Shown one piece after another: positions 30,501 to 42,596 of a stretch of DNA of 64,000 bases; the first letter of the stretch is position 1, and each line of letters opens with the position of its first letter. The position numbers and the translations under genes are program-made. The notes beneath the pieces were generated by a model. It saw only the letters and a program-made list of their open reading frames with translations. It was not told the DNA's origin and searched no databases. The stretch is from Crotophaga sulcirostris (lineage: Eukaryota > Chordata > Aves > Cuculiformes > Crotophagidae). The stretch spans positions 1,842,964 to 1,906,963 of the forward strand of contig VYZB01000134.1 in the NCBI GenBank assembly GCA_013397455.1. The letters run 5' to 3'.

Positions 30501-33500
30501 ATCACATTTCTGATATACAGGACTCATTATATTACTTTAGGAAACACCTTTGCAAAATGCAAATAACCTTTACAACAGTAAGTTTATTCTACACCTCCTT
30601 AAATAGTAAGATTCTTACTATTTATTTGCAAAATTGTCACATTGCATTGTAAAGGAAATATACACTCTTAAACCACACAATTTGGTTTAGTAAACCTAGT
30701 ACTACTTTTCACTCATTTTACTGATGTTAAAACAAAATAAATCCCCCAAGTCCAAATCATCATCAGCAGCATACCTTCTATGCACAGGTGAGTAATAGAG
30801 AAAGTTAACCTGTAAACTAACAAATCAGAACTAGACAGTATATGGGAGGATGAATTATGCTAGGACTTAATATTCTACACTTTAAACAGGTGCAGCTTGT
30901 CTGAAGTTTACAAGGATCAGATCACCAGGACTGAGCTTAAACAGAGATCCTGGGGAGGGTGAGGCCTGCAGGGGCTGCTCAGAGCAATCAGAGCCTGTTA
31001 GCAGCATCTCCCCTCTCTGCAGGCATCACTGGTGACTTTCCAGGGAAGGTGGGGAAGCAAAAAAAGGACCCTTCTTATTATACACACGTGTGACCACTAC
31101 TCCCTGCTCCCAAACCCTGGTAATGCAGTTAGCGTAACTAACACCATTTTCTAAGGCAAGCACCATTCTGTGGCACTGAGCTCATCACGTATTCATCCTG
31201 TTTCCCCTCATTATCAGGCCCTGAAGCACCAAGTCCTGTGCACCAAGCAGACGAAACAAACAAATTCCTTCCTCCTCTCCCTGTTGGGCTCAAGGTTGCT
31301 GGGCACTAGGATGGTTATTGCCTCCCCTGCCAGCCCTGGAGGTCCCAGCCAACCTGGTGTTGTGGATGACCCCGTCACAGAGCAGGGAAGCATAACAGCA
31401 CCCAGTGCACTGTCAGTAAAACCAAGCAGTTACAAGTCCTGAGCATGAAGTCACACCAGAGCTACTCCTGGTCAACAAGACTGGGACCTTGGTGTCCAGG
31501 GACACCTCCACCATCGCTTGCTTCCTCCAAGGATGGAGCGACTAACTCGTATTCTTTTACATCATTTTCAACTCTAGGTTAAGATTGTTATGTTGACACA
31601 GCAAACAACATATTAAGATTCGACCTGATCTGCAGAGGGTCCAGGTGATTAGAAACCGTAAGCTAAGTTAACTGGAGAATGTCCAGAGGAGGGCAACAAA
31701 GATGGTGAAAGGGCTGGAGCACAAGCCCTACGAGGAGCAACTGAGGGAGCTGGGGCTGTTTAGTCTGGAGAAGAGGAGGCTCAGGGGAGACCTTATTGCT
31801 CTCTACAACTACCTAAAAGGAGGTTGTAGTCAAGCGGGCGTTGGTCTCTTCTCACAGGTGACCAGTGACAGAACTAGAGGGCATAGACTTAAACTTCGTC
31901 AGGGGAGGTTTAGACTTGATGTGAGGAAGAAGTTCTACACTGAAAGGGTGATTGGCCACTGGAATGCGCTGCCCAGGGAGGTGGTGGAGTCGCCGACCCT
32001 TGAAGTGTTTAAGGGAAGATTGGATGAGGCACTGAGTGCCATGGTTTAGGTGATAAGGTGGTGTTAGTGTTGGCTTATAGGTTGGACTTGATGATCTTGG
32101 AGGTCTCTTCCAACCTGGTTATACTGTGAAACTGTGAAGTTGTGTTACAAAAGTCTGTATTATGGTACTTATAGATCATACCACATTGATTCTGCTTGTA
32201 GAAATCCTGTGCCATTCTAACCATAAATTCTGTGCTATACTGATCATATCTCCCTGTTAAGAAAATAAAGCTCAAATTGTAACCACAATTTAGTACCATC
32301 ACCATTCTGTCAAGCATCCTCAAAGGAAACTGTCCTTCAGTGTCAAGTGACTACATGAAAGGAGAGTAATTTGCTTACCTTTCTCGGTAGTGCTTTTTTT
32401 GTTAAAAAAGAATCTTCTCCTATCTTCAGTCCAGTTCAATCTTTCCTCCAAATGCTCTGTTATGTTCAGGTAGGCCTCATCTAGGCCCATAGGCATAAAA
32501 TTGGGATCATATTCGGTCAGTATTTCTCTAACCTTGATAAACACATAGTGAAAGTTTAAAGCCTTGCTGCTGTAAGAGCAGATCTTACATACAACAATGA
32601 GGTGAAATGTCAAGATGATCAATCAATACTAAAGATATTTATAAAACAAATCATTTATTAACACTGGCAAATAATAATGCTTCTCACAAGCAGTGAGATA
32701 TCAATAATAACTGAGATCTAAACAGATTTTGAGCAGGTCATCAAGATCAGTGTATAAGGACTCGATAAGCACTACATTCATAGATACTGCAGCTACCACC
32801 CGAATAAAACTGGGGACCTGCATAGTCAACAGAGCACATAAGTTGACCCACCTTTATGTGCACTGCGTATCAGTCATAACCCCAAAACCTAAGTTTTAAA
32901 TTACAAGTTACAGAAAATGATTTAGAGCACTGGTTAATGCCATAGGCAAAACTTTTTAGAAAAACCTTCAGTGATAAATCCACCCTCCCTAAAGGCAACC
33001 TAACAAACTAAATAGTGAAAACAAAATCTCTTCTTTTTTTCCTCCCTCTTCTTTTTTAAACAAGGAGGAAAAACTGATTGCTCCATGTTTTCTCTATCAG
33101 TTTTGGTCAAATTCTTAGATATCACAGCATTTGTTCACATGCATTTCATCCTTCTGAAGCTGATTAAAGAGAGGATTCACTGCTCAGCGTTGAATGACAG
33201 AATTAAATGAATTTAAATATTTTCAATCCAAATCACAAGAGGAAGAACATAGCTAAAAGACCAAACCAATCTGAACATTTAATATTTCACCCAAACAAGA
33301 AATGAAATCCATATAATGAAATCCAAGATCCTTAACAACTTCAAATTCACTCTGAAATACTCTTGTTTATATATGCTTTTTATGACAGAAGTGAGAAAAA
33401 CCAAATTATATCAAAATTAGTAATTAGCTTGCTTTATTTATATGAAGAGATTGAGGCTTCATAAAAATAAATAAGTCTTGGCATAATTTTATTGAAGACA

Positions 33501-36500
33501 AGAGACTTGTGCATGCATCAGTTTGATTTAAGACTTACAAAATATATTATTCTTTTCTTCCTTTCATCTTTTTTTTTAAAAAAAAAACACCCAGCAACCC
33601 AGAGGTTGAGTATCCTAAATATTTATCCTGGCACTAAGTAAAATTACTAAGTAAAATAAGACTCAAGTGGTGTCAGTACACCAATACAGAGTTCTGAAAA
33701 TCCCTATCAGCATCACTGCTGACTTTATTAAAATGGCAAGATGGGTCAATGCAATGCTTTTTAATCCCCTTGCCCAAAAGCATCAATGTTTTGTCTAACT
33801 TATGTTCAAAGCCACATCACTGAACAGTTTAATATTTAAGATACCACTTTTCATATTATCTAGAATTGGTTTATTTATGCTGTTAGACTTACCTCTTTAC
33901 TCACTTTGCCGTATTTTTCAAAGTTTAATGGTACTATAGTTAGATGAGGACACAGCTTTTTAGCAATAAATCCAGGCATAGCTGCACGTACACCAAATCT
34001 CCTAGCGAGGTAATTTGAGGTGGACTTTGGAGAGATTAAATAAAGTTAGTGTTCAGTAAACAAGTTTTTCTTGAAGTTTAGTGTTAAATAATCAAGCTCT
34101 AATCACACATTTCCATGCAAAAAAGACAGACAAGGCTGGGAGTTTATACGCATTCTCCCCCTCCCCTCTGCCTTTCAATCTGTTTACATCTTTTAAATTT
34201 TCACCAGTACACTTTTTACTGAAAAATAAAATTCAGCTTACATGGTCTAGCCTAAGAACAGATGCATGTCTTCTTTTTGTTATTTTTTTCCACACTCATG
34301 AAAATTCTCTAAATAACAGTGTCATTATGTTATGTTATTATTGTATGGTTTATTAGGCTTTAGATTCACACAATTAATTTCTGTATTAGCTTGATACACA
34401 GCCTTACCAACATACTCATTGATCCCACTGCTATAGGCTTTTCCTTCAGTTCTGGATTGTCTCTCATTTCCACAGCTGCATAGAAGGCATCCATGTCAAT
34501 GTGTACAATCGTATTGCTAAGGTTACGGCTCTGTTCCAATTCTATCACAAGTTTGTCCACCTGAACAGAATAAACCAGTAATCAAAAAACTATTAACCTG
34601 TCAGACGTGCAACAGTACAGATGACCCTAAAAACTCGTGTGTCTGGCATAAGTTAAAAAAACGAAACCCCACCAATGCAGCACCAACAAAAAAACCAAAG
34701 CAAGTTCCTGATTAAACCTGCTCTCAGAGAGAACACTGCTGCAGTAAACAGTACAAAAAAAATCCCATAAACTCAGTGAAAAAACACAACCCAAACAACA
34801 AAAACCCACATATGTGGAAAGAAAGAGACAGATCATCATGATTCAGACAGAAATTTTGTAAGACCATTGAATATACAACTTTAGCAATAGTGATACAGGT
34901 TACTTTAAAAAAAAATGAAAACATGTTCTTAAAGAATATCCAACACTCCTACATTAAGCTACTGCTCTTCAGAAAATTACCCTAAACAGACAAAGACCAA
35001 CAGCTCTTTTCTTATAGAAACAAGGTTTCAAACAAGCAGGCTCATTTACCACCAGGTAGACTGCTGTCAATCCATTCATAAAATTTCTCAGTGTTTCTTA
35101 CAGGAATCCATATCATATAAGGCTGGATCGCTACCAAAACTGCGAAGTGACTTCTAAAGCAAAGCCCATACATAGGAAGTGTGTCACTCCAAGAGTTAGA
35201 TGCAACCTCTACTAGCAGCAGTACTCCCGTTCCACCAGCTCCATCGTGTTGTGAAGCAGAGGCCAAGCACACAGACCTCTCCATGAAATCCTTTAATTGC
35301 TTTCATTCTTTTACCAAAAGACCTGCAGATCATGTGCTTGTTTATGAAGTATCTTTCAATTATGAATGAAGTATGAACTGTGAGTGTCACCAAAAAGCAT
35401 AAGTGGATTATTTGACAGATGATTTTAAGGTTTCGTTTTAAGATGACTATGTTGGCAGTACCACACAATACAAAAAAAATATACATATATATATATATTA
35501 AAATATATATATTTTTCTAAAAGTCTTATCAAACTATGACTATCTAACCACACTAATGACTCTGCTAACCTCTGTTTACACTGCAAAAGGTTGCTACTGC
35601 TACCGCAAAAAAAGCCAACAAATAGGCATAATACAGCCTAAGAAATGCAAGCAGTGAAAGATTTGCTTTGCTTGCAAGCACAAGGGGACGCGCACACACA
35701 CACATTCAAGACACCAAGGTACCATTACAGAAATGTCTCTGGATTGCTTGCAACGGGTTTATGGTCCTGGAAAGGAATGTTTACATGCAATTTGCACAGT
35801 TACTTGAAGATAGTTCTTTTTTCTAATCCTTAGACATGCTTAATAAAAAACATAAAAATGTTATCCCAAATCCCATCTTTGAAGCTGAAGAGAATCAAAT
35901 CAAGGCAAGTGGCTATGAATGTTCTAACTAAAGTGCGGAGTAGAAGTCTTTTCTCTGTTTTGTTCCAAGCTGATTTGAGGGATGAAAGGCTAGAATGGAG
36001 TCTCAAACTAAGCTATTCCATACAGCAGAGGACAGTATGTTCCCTGAGGCCGAGAAAACTGGTTTAGACAAATTAAGAGCATAAGGGGAAAGCCATTCAA
36101 ATAAAAACAAAACAGTGTGGAATTTACACTATTTTCATTACACATTACTACTACTAACACAGCAACGGTTCAGGCGACACTATAATCACAAAAAGCATCC
36201 TCATTCTAAACTATGCAGACAGTTTTCAAGTTACTCTCAAAATGAAACTGCTTAATATATTAATACCGTCAATCACTCCTCTAGCTACATAAACTTCTGT
36301 CTTTATCACATTCGTAACAAAATTCTTCTTGCTTTTTCTCCGCAAATGTATTTCTAACGTGGTACTTACTGATCAGCTAACAAATGCATCTAAAGAACAA
36401 GGTAAAATTACATTAAACTCATCAGAAATACGGAACAATAACTCTTCAGCAAAAGCAACTGATACAAGTAATATGCCAAACCAAAACACACTCAAATGTA

Positions 36501-39500
36501 AAGGAAAAAGTTACAGAACAATTCCTTAGAAGCAAGCCAGGCTGACAAGTTTCTAAAGCTGCTTTCAATTTTCCTTTGAAGAGAGACACTAAGGTATTTG
36601 TATTTCTAAGCTAGATGAAAAAAAATAGAGTACAAATTGTAATTAGACTTATAATTTTGATTACAGTAACTTTTAGACAATTTAAAGAGTAACCTCTCAT
36701 TCTTTCTTATCCAATGATGCAAAATACAAGTTTTCTGTCTTAAATTGCTTTGTTAAACAGAAAAAAATATTCAAAATCTCTTGTATATTTGTAAAAGCAT
36801 CTGACCAGGTGAAGAGGTAACAGTGATACCATTTTAAGACAATAGTAACTATTTACAGAATAAACATCTGGGATAAAACCCACATCAATAAGAATAGCAA
36901 ACATCGGTACAACAGTTTGAAAATCTGGTAGCAGCTGAGTACTTTTAAAAGTATTAACTACTGCTGAATTTCAAATATTCTACTCTAGGTTGTTAGGATA
37001 ATCTAACTCTGTTACAGAAAAGTTTTCAAAACCTAACAATTACTAAATATTGTAACAGCATATAATTGTCTTTTAAGGGAAATTATATTAATTAGAAAAA
37101 CGTCAAAGTACCTTTCACATTTTAGATTACCAAAAAAAAAACCCACAACAAATAACCAAAAAAACCCAAAGCAATATTTGTACATGGAAATTTAAGAAGA
37201 TTTACAAGTGCTTTCTAATCTCCAATATTTGCAAAATCAACGGTGGTAAGTGCCCTTTTGCAAAGAAAGCTTTCTAAGGAACTCTGTAAAAATATAAGAA
37301 ATACTCTCATTAATTCCTTGGTGTATACATACTCTAGTTGGGAGAAAGACAGCACTACACTGCAGATTCTACATTTTATTAATATTACTGTTTCCTCCAA
37401 GTAACCAGGATTTTGCCCGAAAATCCAGAAACTGGGCTTTTTTTTGTTTGATTGTTTTTAGATTACAGAATTTAAATCACTGTCAGCTTAGGAAGCCATA
37501 TCTTCAGCCATCCTACAAGCAAGCCACAATCTGCAGATGAGAACTTGCAGCACTCATAGAAGTAGATATGTGGATACATTTGAAATTCTGGAGTACCTCC
37601 CACTTACAAATTTTAGAACAAATTCTGTCATTGTATGTCAGAAGATAGTACTAAAAAAGAACAGTTAAAGAGCTCCATAGACAACCACAATAAAGAAGAA
37701 AAGGAGATAATGAAAGCTGGTTATATCCATATCTGAAGATCTAGAGAAGCTGATTAAAGAACACACAGCACATATTAAGGAAACAGGACAAACAAGACTT
37801 GTAATGTTAAAGGTGGAGATAAAGGCCTAGGGAAGAGTAGCTGGCTCGTAAGAGGCAGGAAAAGGGAGAGGCATTTAGGATATCAGACATGGACAGATAA
37901 AGACTGGGGACTTCAGCGGGGACTCTGGGGGCATAGACAAGGACTGCTTTGGAAAGAGGACTGATCACAATTTGGGTATGTGAGACATAAAAGTAGAATT
38001 CTGGCTAGCATAGATAAGAAAAAGCAGAGGAGAGAGCAAAAAGGTCAGAACTTGTGATGAAGAACTGAGGGCAACGACAATCATGAACCAGGTCTTATCT
38101 GAAAACAGAGGATGGAATCAAAGTCGAGGATTTTGAGATGTTTTTATCAGCCAGCCAAAACATGCGCATGTTATCCCCCTCTGCTGGCAGTTCTCATGAA
38201 TTATGGCAGATGACTTAACAGTTATTCCACTGGAAATAAAGACAACTGTTATCTGAGCCAGTGGCATGAAAATTGCAAACATGGCGTTTAAAATTCAGGT
38301 CCCAGGAAGACCCACGCGGAAGAATTTGTCTACTTTTGAAGCTTCCTTTTTCTTCTATAGAAAGCAATTTTCATATAAAACATTAAAAGAAAATAACATT
38401 GTTGCAAGATCAAAGAATCAAGTTCAGAAAAAGACACGACAAGAGTAGTCAAAGTAATTAAAATTTATTGGCTTTCACTATATGCACTGTGTATTCTTTA
38501 ATTACACACTCATACACTAATTTTATAGAATCTGTGTCATTAATTTTAGAAGAAAGACTGTTTTCTGTAAGTTAAAAGTTCTGTGGTGAAGGAAGGACAG
38601 AAATGGAAATATTTTTTCATCATTAATTGATTTAAAAGCTACCTCAGAAAATTTAAAAAAAAAAAAGACATAACCAAAAATGGGCAAGCAGAGACATAAC
38701 TGCTCCAGGTTAACTAGATTAACTAAAACCAGCTGAGGCATATAGGCTTATAACAAACTTTCCATAGGTACTCAGTAAATGCAAGCTTTCCTGGGCACAA
38801 ATTCGAGACATTGGCATCTAATTTACAGAAGTGACTTATGAATCTGTAATAAGAAGAAAAAGATTGTACACCAAAGCCTGGGACTTGTAATCCTCACAAT
38901 GGCATTCAAAATTAAAGGATGCGTTTAATCTTTATGTGCTTCAGCTTCTCATCTACAGAACAAAAACATCGCTCATCTACTTTGCTGGAGTATTGCAAGA
39001 ATCATTTAAAGAATTCACACTATGTGATGTACAAAATAGAAAAGCCTATGAGGAAGTCAGTAATTCTGCATTCAAAGATGGACTAGACTAGCATACAAGA
39101 AAAAAGCTTGGGGCCTCCCACTGAGCAATAAGGACAACAGTAAATATTGAGTAATTGCCCACTCAATGAACACTGTCTGCACTGTGCAAGGAAGGAAGCA
39201 GGAATACTGTTAGGGAAAAATAGAAAGCAATCACATAATTAAAGACTGAATTGTAATATAAATGAGAAAGGAAAAGATCTAAGCTTCTACAAGCAGCTTC
39301 AATTCTGTTGCACCTAAGAATGTTTAAGCGTGCAACCTTGGTGATATTTTCTTTTGACAACCTTTCATATGCAGTAATACTTTGGACACTATCATCTATC
39401 ATGAGCAGCTGAGAAGAGAAATAGCCTCTTCGCCTTTCTAGTTTAAGCCACTTTTATTTCTTGTGACTGCTTGCCATGATGATTTTTTCATTATCACAAA

Positions 39501-42500
39501 TAAAGAATAAATTATATGCAGAAAAGTTGACAACTGCGATCTCCCTCATCCCATTGCAGGTCATTGAACACAAATATATGCATTTTATAAAAACAGAAAG
39601 TAAACCCAAGACTCACATGATACTTATTAACAAAGTATTCAATGAAACTTTTACATAAACCCTAGTGACATCCCTTTAAACTAATCAGTTAGAAGGACAG
39701 GAAATACTTTCCTTCATTTTACTCATTTAGGGAACACTTCGGAATGATTTTACAAATTATTTTTCTGGCAAGTTTTTAATAAGATTACATCATCAAAACA
39801 TTGTGCATTTTAACTCATGACGAACATAAAATGGTAGTTAGCATTGTGCCTATCATCAAAATTTAATGCAATAAACACACCAAAACATGTAACATTCAGC
39901 ATTTACTCTGAAAAGTCTTTACAAGATTAGTACCTGCAGCTGTGCTTTCAATAGCTGTTGGGTTGTAATTTTCTCTTTTATCTGCATCATTTTTTCAATT
40001 CGTTGGTTAACTTGTTGATCTTTTTTAAGTTCATTTTCATAAAATCTAGAACCCTGGAAGAAAATGGCAAAAACACTAAGGTTTTTATTTGTCTTTTTTT
40101 ATAAACAATCTGAATTGATCTTTAAACAAAGAAAATGTAAAACACAGTAATGGTTCCTAACGCATATAAGAAATACAAAAAAGAGACCAGTGATGCTTTA
40201 CACCTCTCTCCTCAAATGACACATATCTATTTCACCTTCTCAGATCCCCTATACTCAGATGAGTAATGGGACTATTCAAAGAACTTCCTATGTATACTAT
40301 GTTTACTTATCCTAACACTTGACAACAAAAATTCCAAAACTGTAGGAAAAAGTCGAACTATTGTTTGCAATACCTCCAATATAAGGACTATAAAACCCTC
40401 AAAAAAAATAATTTAAGCATTTTGCCAGACTTCCATATAGTTTAATCTACATGAAAACTAACAATGACACTGTAAAAAGAATCACTTATAATGTTGAGTA
40501 TTTCATTCATCATTTAATCTTGAAGGACACTGCAGAATCAGAAGCTATTCAAAAGAGTATGATGAAAAGCAAATTGGTATAAAAAAGCCCTCTTGCTATC
40601 AAGTATGTAATTGCTTCTTCAAGAAAAGGAATGAATAAAAGATGTAATGAAAACATAAAAAAATAACAATCATGTAGAGAATATATAATGTGACTTTCCC
40701 TCCTGACTTATAATAAAGAAAAGAAGGCATACAATGAAACAGAAAAGAGGAAAATTCAAAATCAGTAAATAATATATTTTTCTTTCAACATCTGCCTAGC
40801 TTTCAAGAGGAATAACATTTGCAGGAAGAGGTTATGTTTTTTATTGAACAACCTGATAAAATGTGCAAAAGTGGAAAAATTTTTCACTCAAAGCCTCTGG
40901 CTACCAAACTGTCACTGATGTCAAGAATTCAGCCATAGTCAAATAAGAATCTGGCACTTATATAAAAAGCAAAACCAAAAAGGATGACTAGCAAGACTGT
41001 TGCTTAGAAGAAATCTCTAATTAGAAGAAATTAGGGTGTGTTTTCTTGCAACATCAGATATGCATTTCATTTTTTCTCCTCTCTGCAATCAAACATGACT
41101 TGTTGAGACTCTCGGAAAGAAGTAAATACCAAAATGCTGGCATGGGAAGCAACCTAATTCTTAAAATTCTTATTAAACTCTTAGCATTTGTTATGTCTTT
41201 TGCAGTATTTCACAGCTGAAATGCTACAAAATCTTGTCTTAATACAATTGTGGGTAGTGTTTGAAGATGTAATTTTGAAGACTAAAGAAAAGCTTAAGAA
41301 AAAGAAAAAAGGTTTCTTTTCAGATTTCTGGAGCTCTATCTGGTATTTATAATCTCTTGCTTTTCTGGACAGAAATATATAGATAGACATAGACAACTGT
41401 ATATTAGTTTTGAAAGCCTCCTTTCCAGCTCATTCTATTTCATACCAGGAAAAGAAATAGTAACTGTTCTGATGAAATAATTAATCCAAACATCATTATT
41501 AGGGAGATGTAAAACAAAGCCATAAATTTTCAAGAAAGTGAACAGGATAAGCAGAAGAAAAATCTAATCAATAAGAGGCTTGATAGAACATAATGTATCA
41601 TCAAAGTAAAAATGCAAGCAAAGAAGTCTGCCAAATAAGAGCTGTTTGCAGTATGTTTTCTGCTTCTCCCCACCCTGCCCCTGCAGTTTACCACAGAGCA
41701 GTATTAGTCAACGCAGAATTTATGAGCAAAATATCAAGCACATAAGCGAGGGCCATAGCAACACCAAATGAAATACACATTTGTGCAAGGAAAAGAAAAA
41801 AGTGAGTTACTCAAACAAAGTGTTATCTACATATAGTTCTATGGGAAGACTTTCCAGTAACAAGTGAGGTGACTAACATTTCAATGCTCTGTAGATTTGT
41901 GGATCTTTGGTACAAAGTTGTACACTTCTGGCTACCTCTCTTGAATACCAAGAAGACAGTCAGGATGACAGACAGTAAGCATGAAGAAATTCTATTGAAA
42001 ATACTAGAAAAAGCTGATTAACATCAAATTAATCAGTTACAGTGAGGTAACCAACAGAGGCAGATCTGCTTGGCTGATTAATGACGGGGAGGGCAAAAGG
42101 AACAGGTAAGGGGAAAACAAAACACCTAAGGAAGCTGAAACCTTCACACTTACCTCTGGACAATGCTGTGATATTTATGTATGGCTTCAGGCAAAGAGGG
42201 AACACCTAAGGATGTAGTCAGTTGTGTTCCTCCATGTTCCTTTGGATAAATCGAAGAGTACCCTATGGTACCCTAACCAACTGCCCCTCCCCTTCTTTCC
42301 CACATATGCATTTATTTTTAGAAGCTGTCCTCCATCTACACATGACAGAATTTGGGAAAGAGGGCCTTATGATACTGGGAAACAGATAAAAGCACCAAGA
42401 AGAGTAATCAAACCAACCTTGGTAGCTTCCATGATGATTTTATTGATTTTCTCTTTATCCAAACCTTGCATTCCAGCTTTGTTATCATTAAGACCCATTC

Positions 42501-42555
42501 TAAGTAGAACATCATCATTGCAAGAGCTGGCAGCAACTTTTTTCACGTCACTCAT
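18472..42555 (-). CDS. POLK: POLK, DNA polymerase kappa (complete coding sequence, 14 coding exons)
   Basis: Y-family translesion DNA polymerase, nuclear. It extends from and bypasses damaged bases (minor-groove N2-guanine adducts in the known enzyme) and is recruited to stalled forks by ubiquitinated PCNA. Fourteen coding exons join with matching phases into 2601 nt, 866 residues plus stop, close to the usual vertebrate length of about 870. Order: N-clasp (about 20-86); palm with [11 protein letters not shown] (metal ligand D108) and LDEAYLNIT (D199, E200); thumb with a helix-hairpin-helix-like [15 protein letters not shown]; little finger through about 520; UBZ4 finger 1 (C615, C618, H633, C637); UBZ4 finger 2 (C771, C774, H789, C793); PIP box at the extreme C-terminus (KHTIEMFFK). 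All catalytic and zinc ligands are present, with no frameshift. The start ATG (42555) is preceded in frame by a TAA at 42585. The gene shares a CpG-island promoter with CERT1. Confidence 0.97.
18699..18750 (-). CDS. POLK: POLK exon 14
   Basis: 52 bp, phase 1 in and 2 out, acceptor ACTTTTCAG, donor AAAAAG/GTAAAG. It encodes [18 protein letters not shown] with its neighbours: a short, poorly conserved linker before the C-terminal tail. Support comes from splice sites and phase more than from sequence. Confidence 0.85.
19917..20873 (-). CDS. POLK: POLK exon 13 (large exon with both UBZ4 zinc fingers)
   Basis: 957 bp, phase 1/1, acceptor TTCATCATTAG, donor GTTG/GTGAGT. It encodes residues 503-821: the end of the catalytic core ([14 protein letters not shown]), a linker with SFFDKKR (possible nuclear localisation signal), UBZ4-1 (CPVC near 615, H633, C637), a long Ser/Asn/Glu-rich disordered stretch, and UBZ4-2 (CPVC near 771, H789, C793). 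UBZ4 fingers bind ubiquitinated PCNA. A consensus-like donor inside the exon (GTAG/GTAAGC at 20640/20639) has the same phase as the real donor. Confidence 0.95.
21754..21925 (-). CDS. POLK: POLK exon 12 (little finger)
   Basis: 172 bp, phase 0 in and 1 out, acceptor CCCCCCCCACTAG, donor ATGG/GTAAAA. It encodes [20 protein letters not shown]... to ...HPLRIRLMG, conserved little-finger strands. The pyrimidine tract contains an uninterrupted C8. Confidence 0.96.
23135..23231 (-). CDS. POLK: POLK exon 11 (little finger)
   Basis: 97 bp, phase 2 in and 0 out, acceptor TTATCTTAG, donor AAG/GTATTT. It encodes [19 protein letters not shown] and [12 protein letters not shown], the start of the little-finger (PAD) domain. 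Confidence 0.95.
24200..24310 (-). mobile_element. Possible old CR1 remnant, antisense
   Basis: AAGATTGGAAGGGACAGCAG, then CAGGCCCATCTCTTCG. This resembles the antisense CR1 tail but is heavily diverged; assignment is tentative. Confidence 0.33.
24424..24570 (+). mobile_element. CR1 LINE 3' tail
   Basis: GGAATGCGCTGCGTGAGGAG, then GGAGATTGGATGAGGCAC, ending in TAATACTGTGATACTGTGAAG. It lies in POLK intron 11 (between the exons ending 25241 and starting 23231, in transcript direction). Confidence 0.84.
25241..25273 (-). CDS. POLK: POLK exon 10 (33-bp microexon)
   Basis: 33 bp, phase 2/2, acceptor TTTTTAAAG, donor GAAAG/GTATGC. With its neighbours it encodes [12 protein letters not shown], joining thumb to little finger. 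The conserved ERKSMS-ER pattern supports it despite the tiny size. Confidence 0.92.
27350..27516 (-). CDS. POLK: POLK exon 9 (thumb)
   Basis: 167 bp, phase 0 in and 2 out, acceptor TTTTTCAG, donor AA/GTATGT. It encodes [20 protein letters not shown], then [19 protein letters not shown] and LGLGSTHLE. The GIGKVTEK part is the DNA-backbone-binding helix-hairpin-helix region. A CTCF-like motif lies within it. Confidence 0.97.
27681..27805 (-). CDS. POLK: POLK exon 8
   Basis: 125 bp, phase 1 in and 0 out, acceptor TTTTTAAG, donor AAG/GTAAGA. It encodes the end of [18 protein letters not shown], then [16 protein letters not shown] and DLPIRK: palm sequence leading to the thumb. Confidence 0.96.
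29499..29524. repeat. (ATT)n/(GTT)n microsatellite beside POLK exon 7
   Basis: ATTATTATTATT followed by GTTGTTGTT and ATTATT, ending 12 bp from the exon 7 donor junction. Confidence 0.9.
29537..29752 (-). CDS. POLK: POLK exon 7
   Basis: 216 bp, phase 1/1, acceptor TTTACTGTAG, donor GCAG/GTACTC. It runs from an acidic, poorly conserved linker ([16 protein letters not shown]) to conserved palm sequence [20 protein letters not shown], then TASAG. An ATT/GTT microsatellite begins about 12 bp inside the donor-side intron. Confidence 0.95.
31668..32139 (+). mobile_element. CR1 LINE, longest copy, with ORF2 C-terminal remnant
   Basis: From GTCCAGAGGAGGGCAACAAA to TATACTGTGAAACTGTGAAG. It keeps an open frame of 115 codons (31702-32049) for the C-terminus of the CR1 reverse-transcriptase polyprotein. 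This is 5'-truncated and not an active element. It lies in POLK intron 6. Confidence 0.9.
32379..32532 (-). CDS. POLK: POLK exon 6 (catalytic motif III)
   Basis: 154 bp, phase 0 in and 1 out, donor AAAG/GTAAGC. The acceptor is TATCAAG, with a poor pyrimidine tract. It encodes [16 protein letters not shown], then [15 protein letters not shown] with catalytic D199 and E200, ending KKSTTEK. Confidence 0.96.
33893..34024 (-). CDS. POLK: POLK exon 5 (fingers)
   Basis: 132 bp, phase 0/0, acceptor CTCCAAAG, donor GAG/GTAAGT. It encodes [19 protein letters not shown]... to ...EKYGKVSKE, residues 138-181, with the conserved Y-family [12 protein letters not shown] segment. Confidence 0.96.
34408..34560 (-). 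CDS. POLK: POLK exon 4 (catalytic motif I)
   Basis: 153 bp, phase 0/0, acceptor TTCTGTTCAG, donor TTG/GTAAGG. It encodes [13 protein letters not shown]... to ...AVGSMSML, residues 87-137, including [18 protein letters not shown] with the metal-binding aspartate D108. Confidence 0.97.
35480..35512. repeat. (TA)n microsatellite
   Basis: TATACATATATATATATAT followed by further AT alternation, in POLK intron 3. Confidence 0.9.
39934..40053 (-). CDS. POLK: POLK exon 3 (N-clasp)
   Basis: 120 bp, phase 0/0, acceptor TTCTTCCAG, donor CAG/GTACTA. It encodes [16 protein letters not shown]... to ...LLKAQLQ, residues 47-86. This is the helical N-clasp specific to pol kappa among Y-family enzymes, which encircles DNA. 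Confidence 0.96.
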
Positions 42556-42596
42556 AGTACTTCTTGAACACAAGTATCTCTTTTAAGACTTACTAC
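42418..42596 (-). CDS. POLK: POLK exon 2 (first coding exon; ATG at 42555)
   Basis: The acceptor TTTTTTGCAG ends at 42597 and the donor is AAG/GTTGGT. The first 41 nt are 5' UTR with an in-frame TAA (42585-42583). Coding begins at 42555 with [12 protein letters not shown] and continues through [13 protein letters not shown] to IIMEATK. It encodes 46 residues at the start of the N-clasp. A TTG at 42573 is in frame upstream but is not needed. Confidence 0.95.

Larger units (their letters stand above)
18557..42417. other. POLK introns 2-14
   Basis: Sequence between the listed POLK exons. It contains the CR1 copies at 24424 and 31668, microsatellites, and two unexplained GC-richer blocks (22010-22440 and 30890-31560). 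Everything else looks like ordinary AT-rich intron. Confidence 0.75.

Noticed and set aside
31702..32049. 115-codon ORF as a possible gene
   Set aside because: It is the C-terminal remnant of CR1 ORF2, and similar translations occur in other CR1 copies in this window (57175, 24424).
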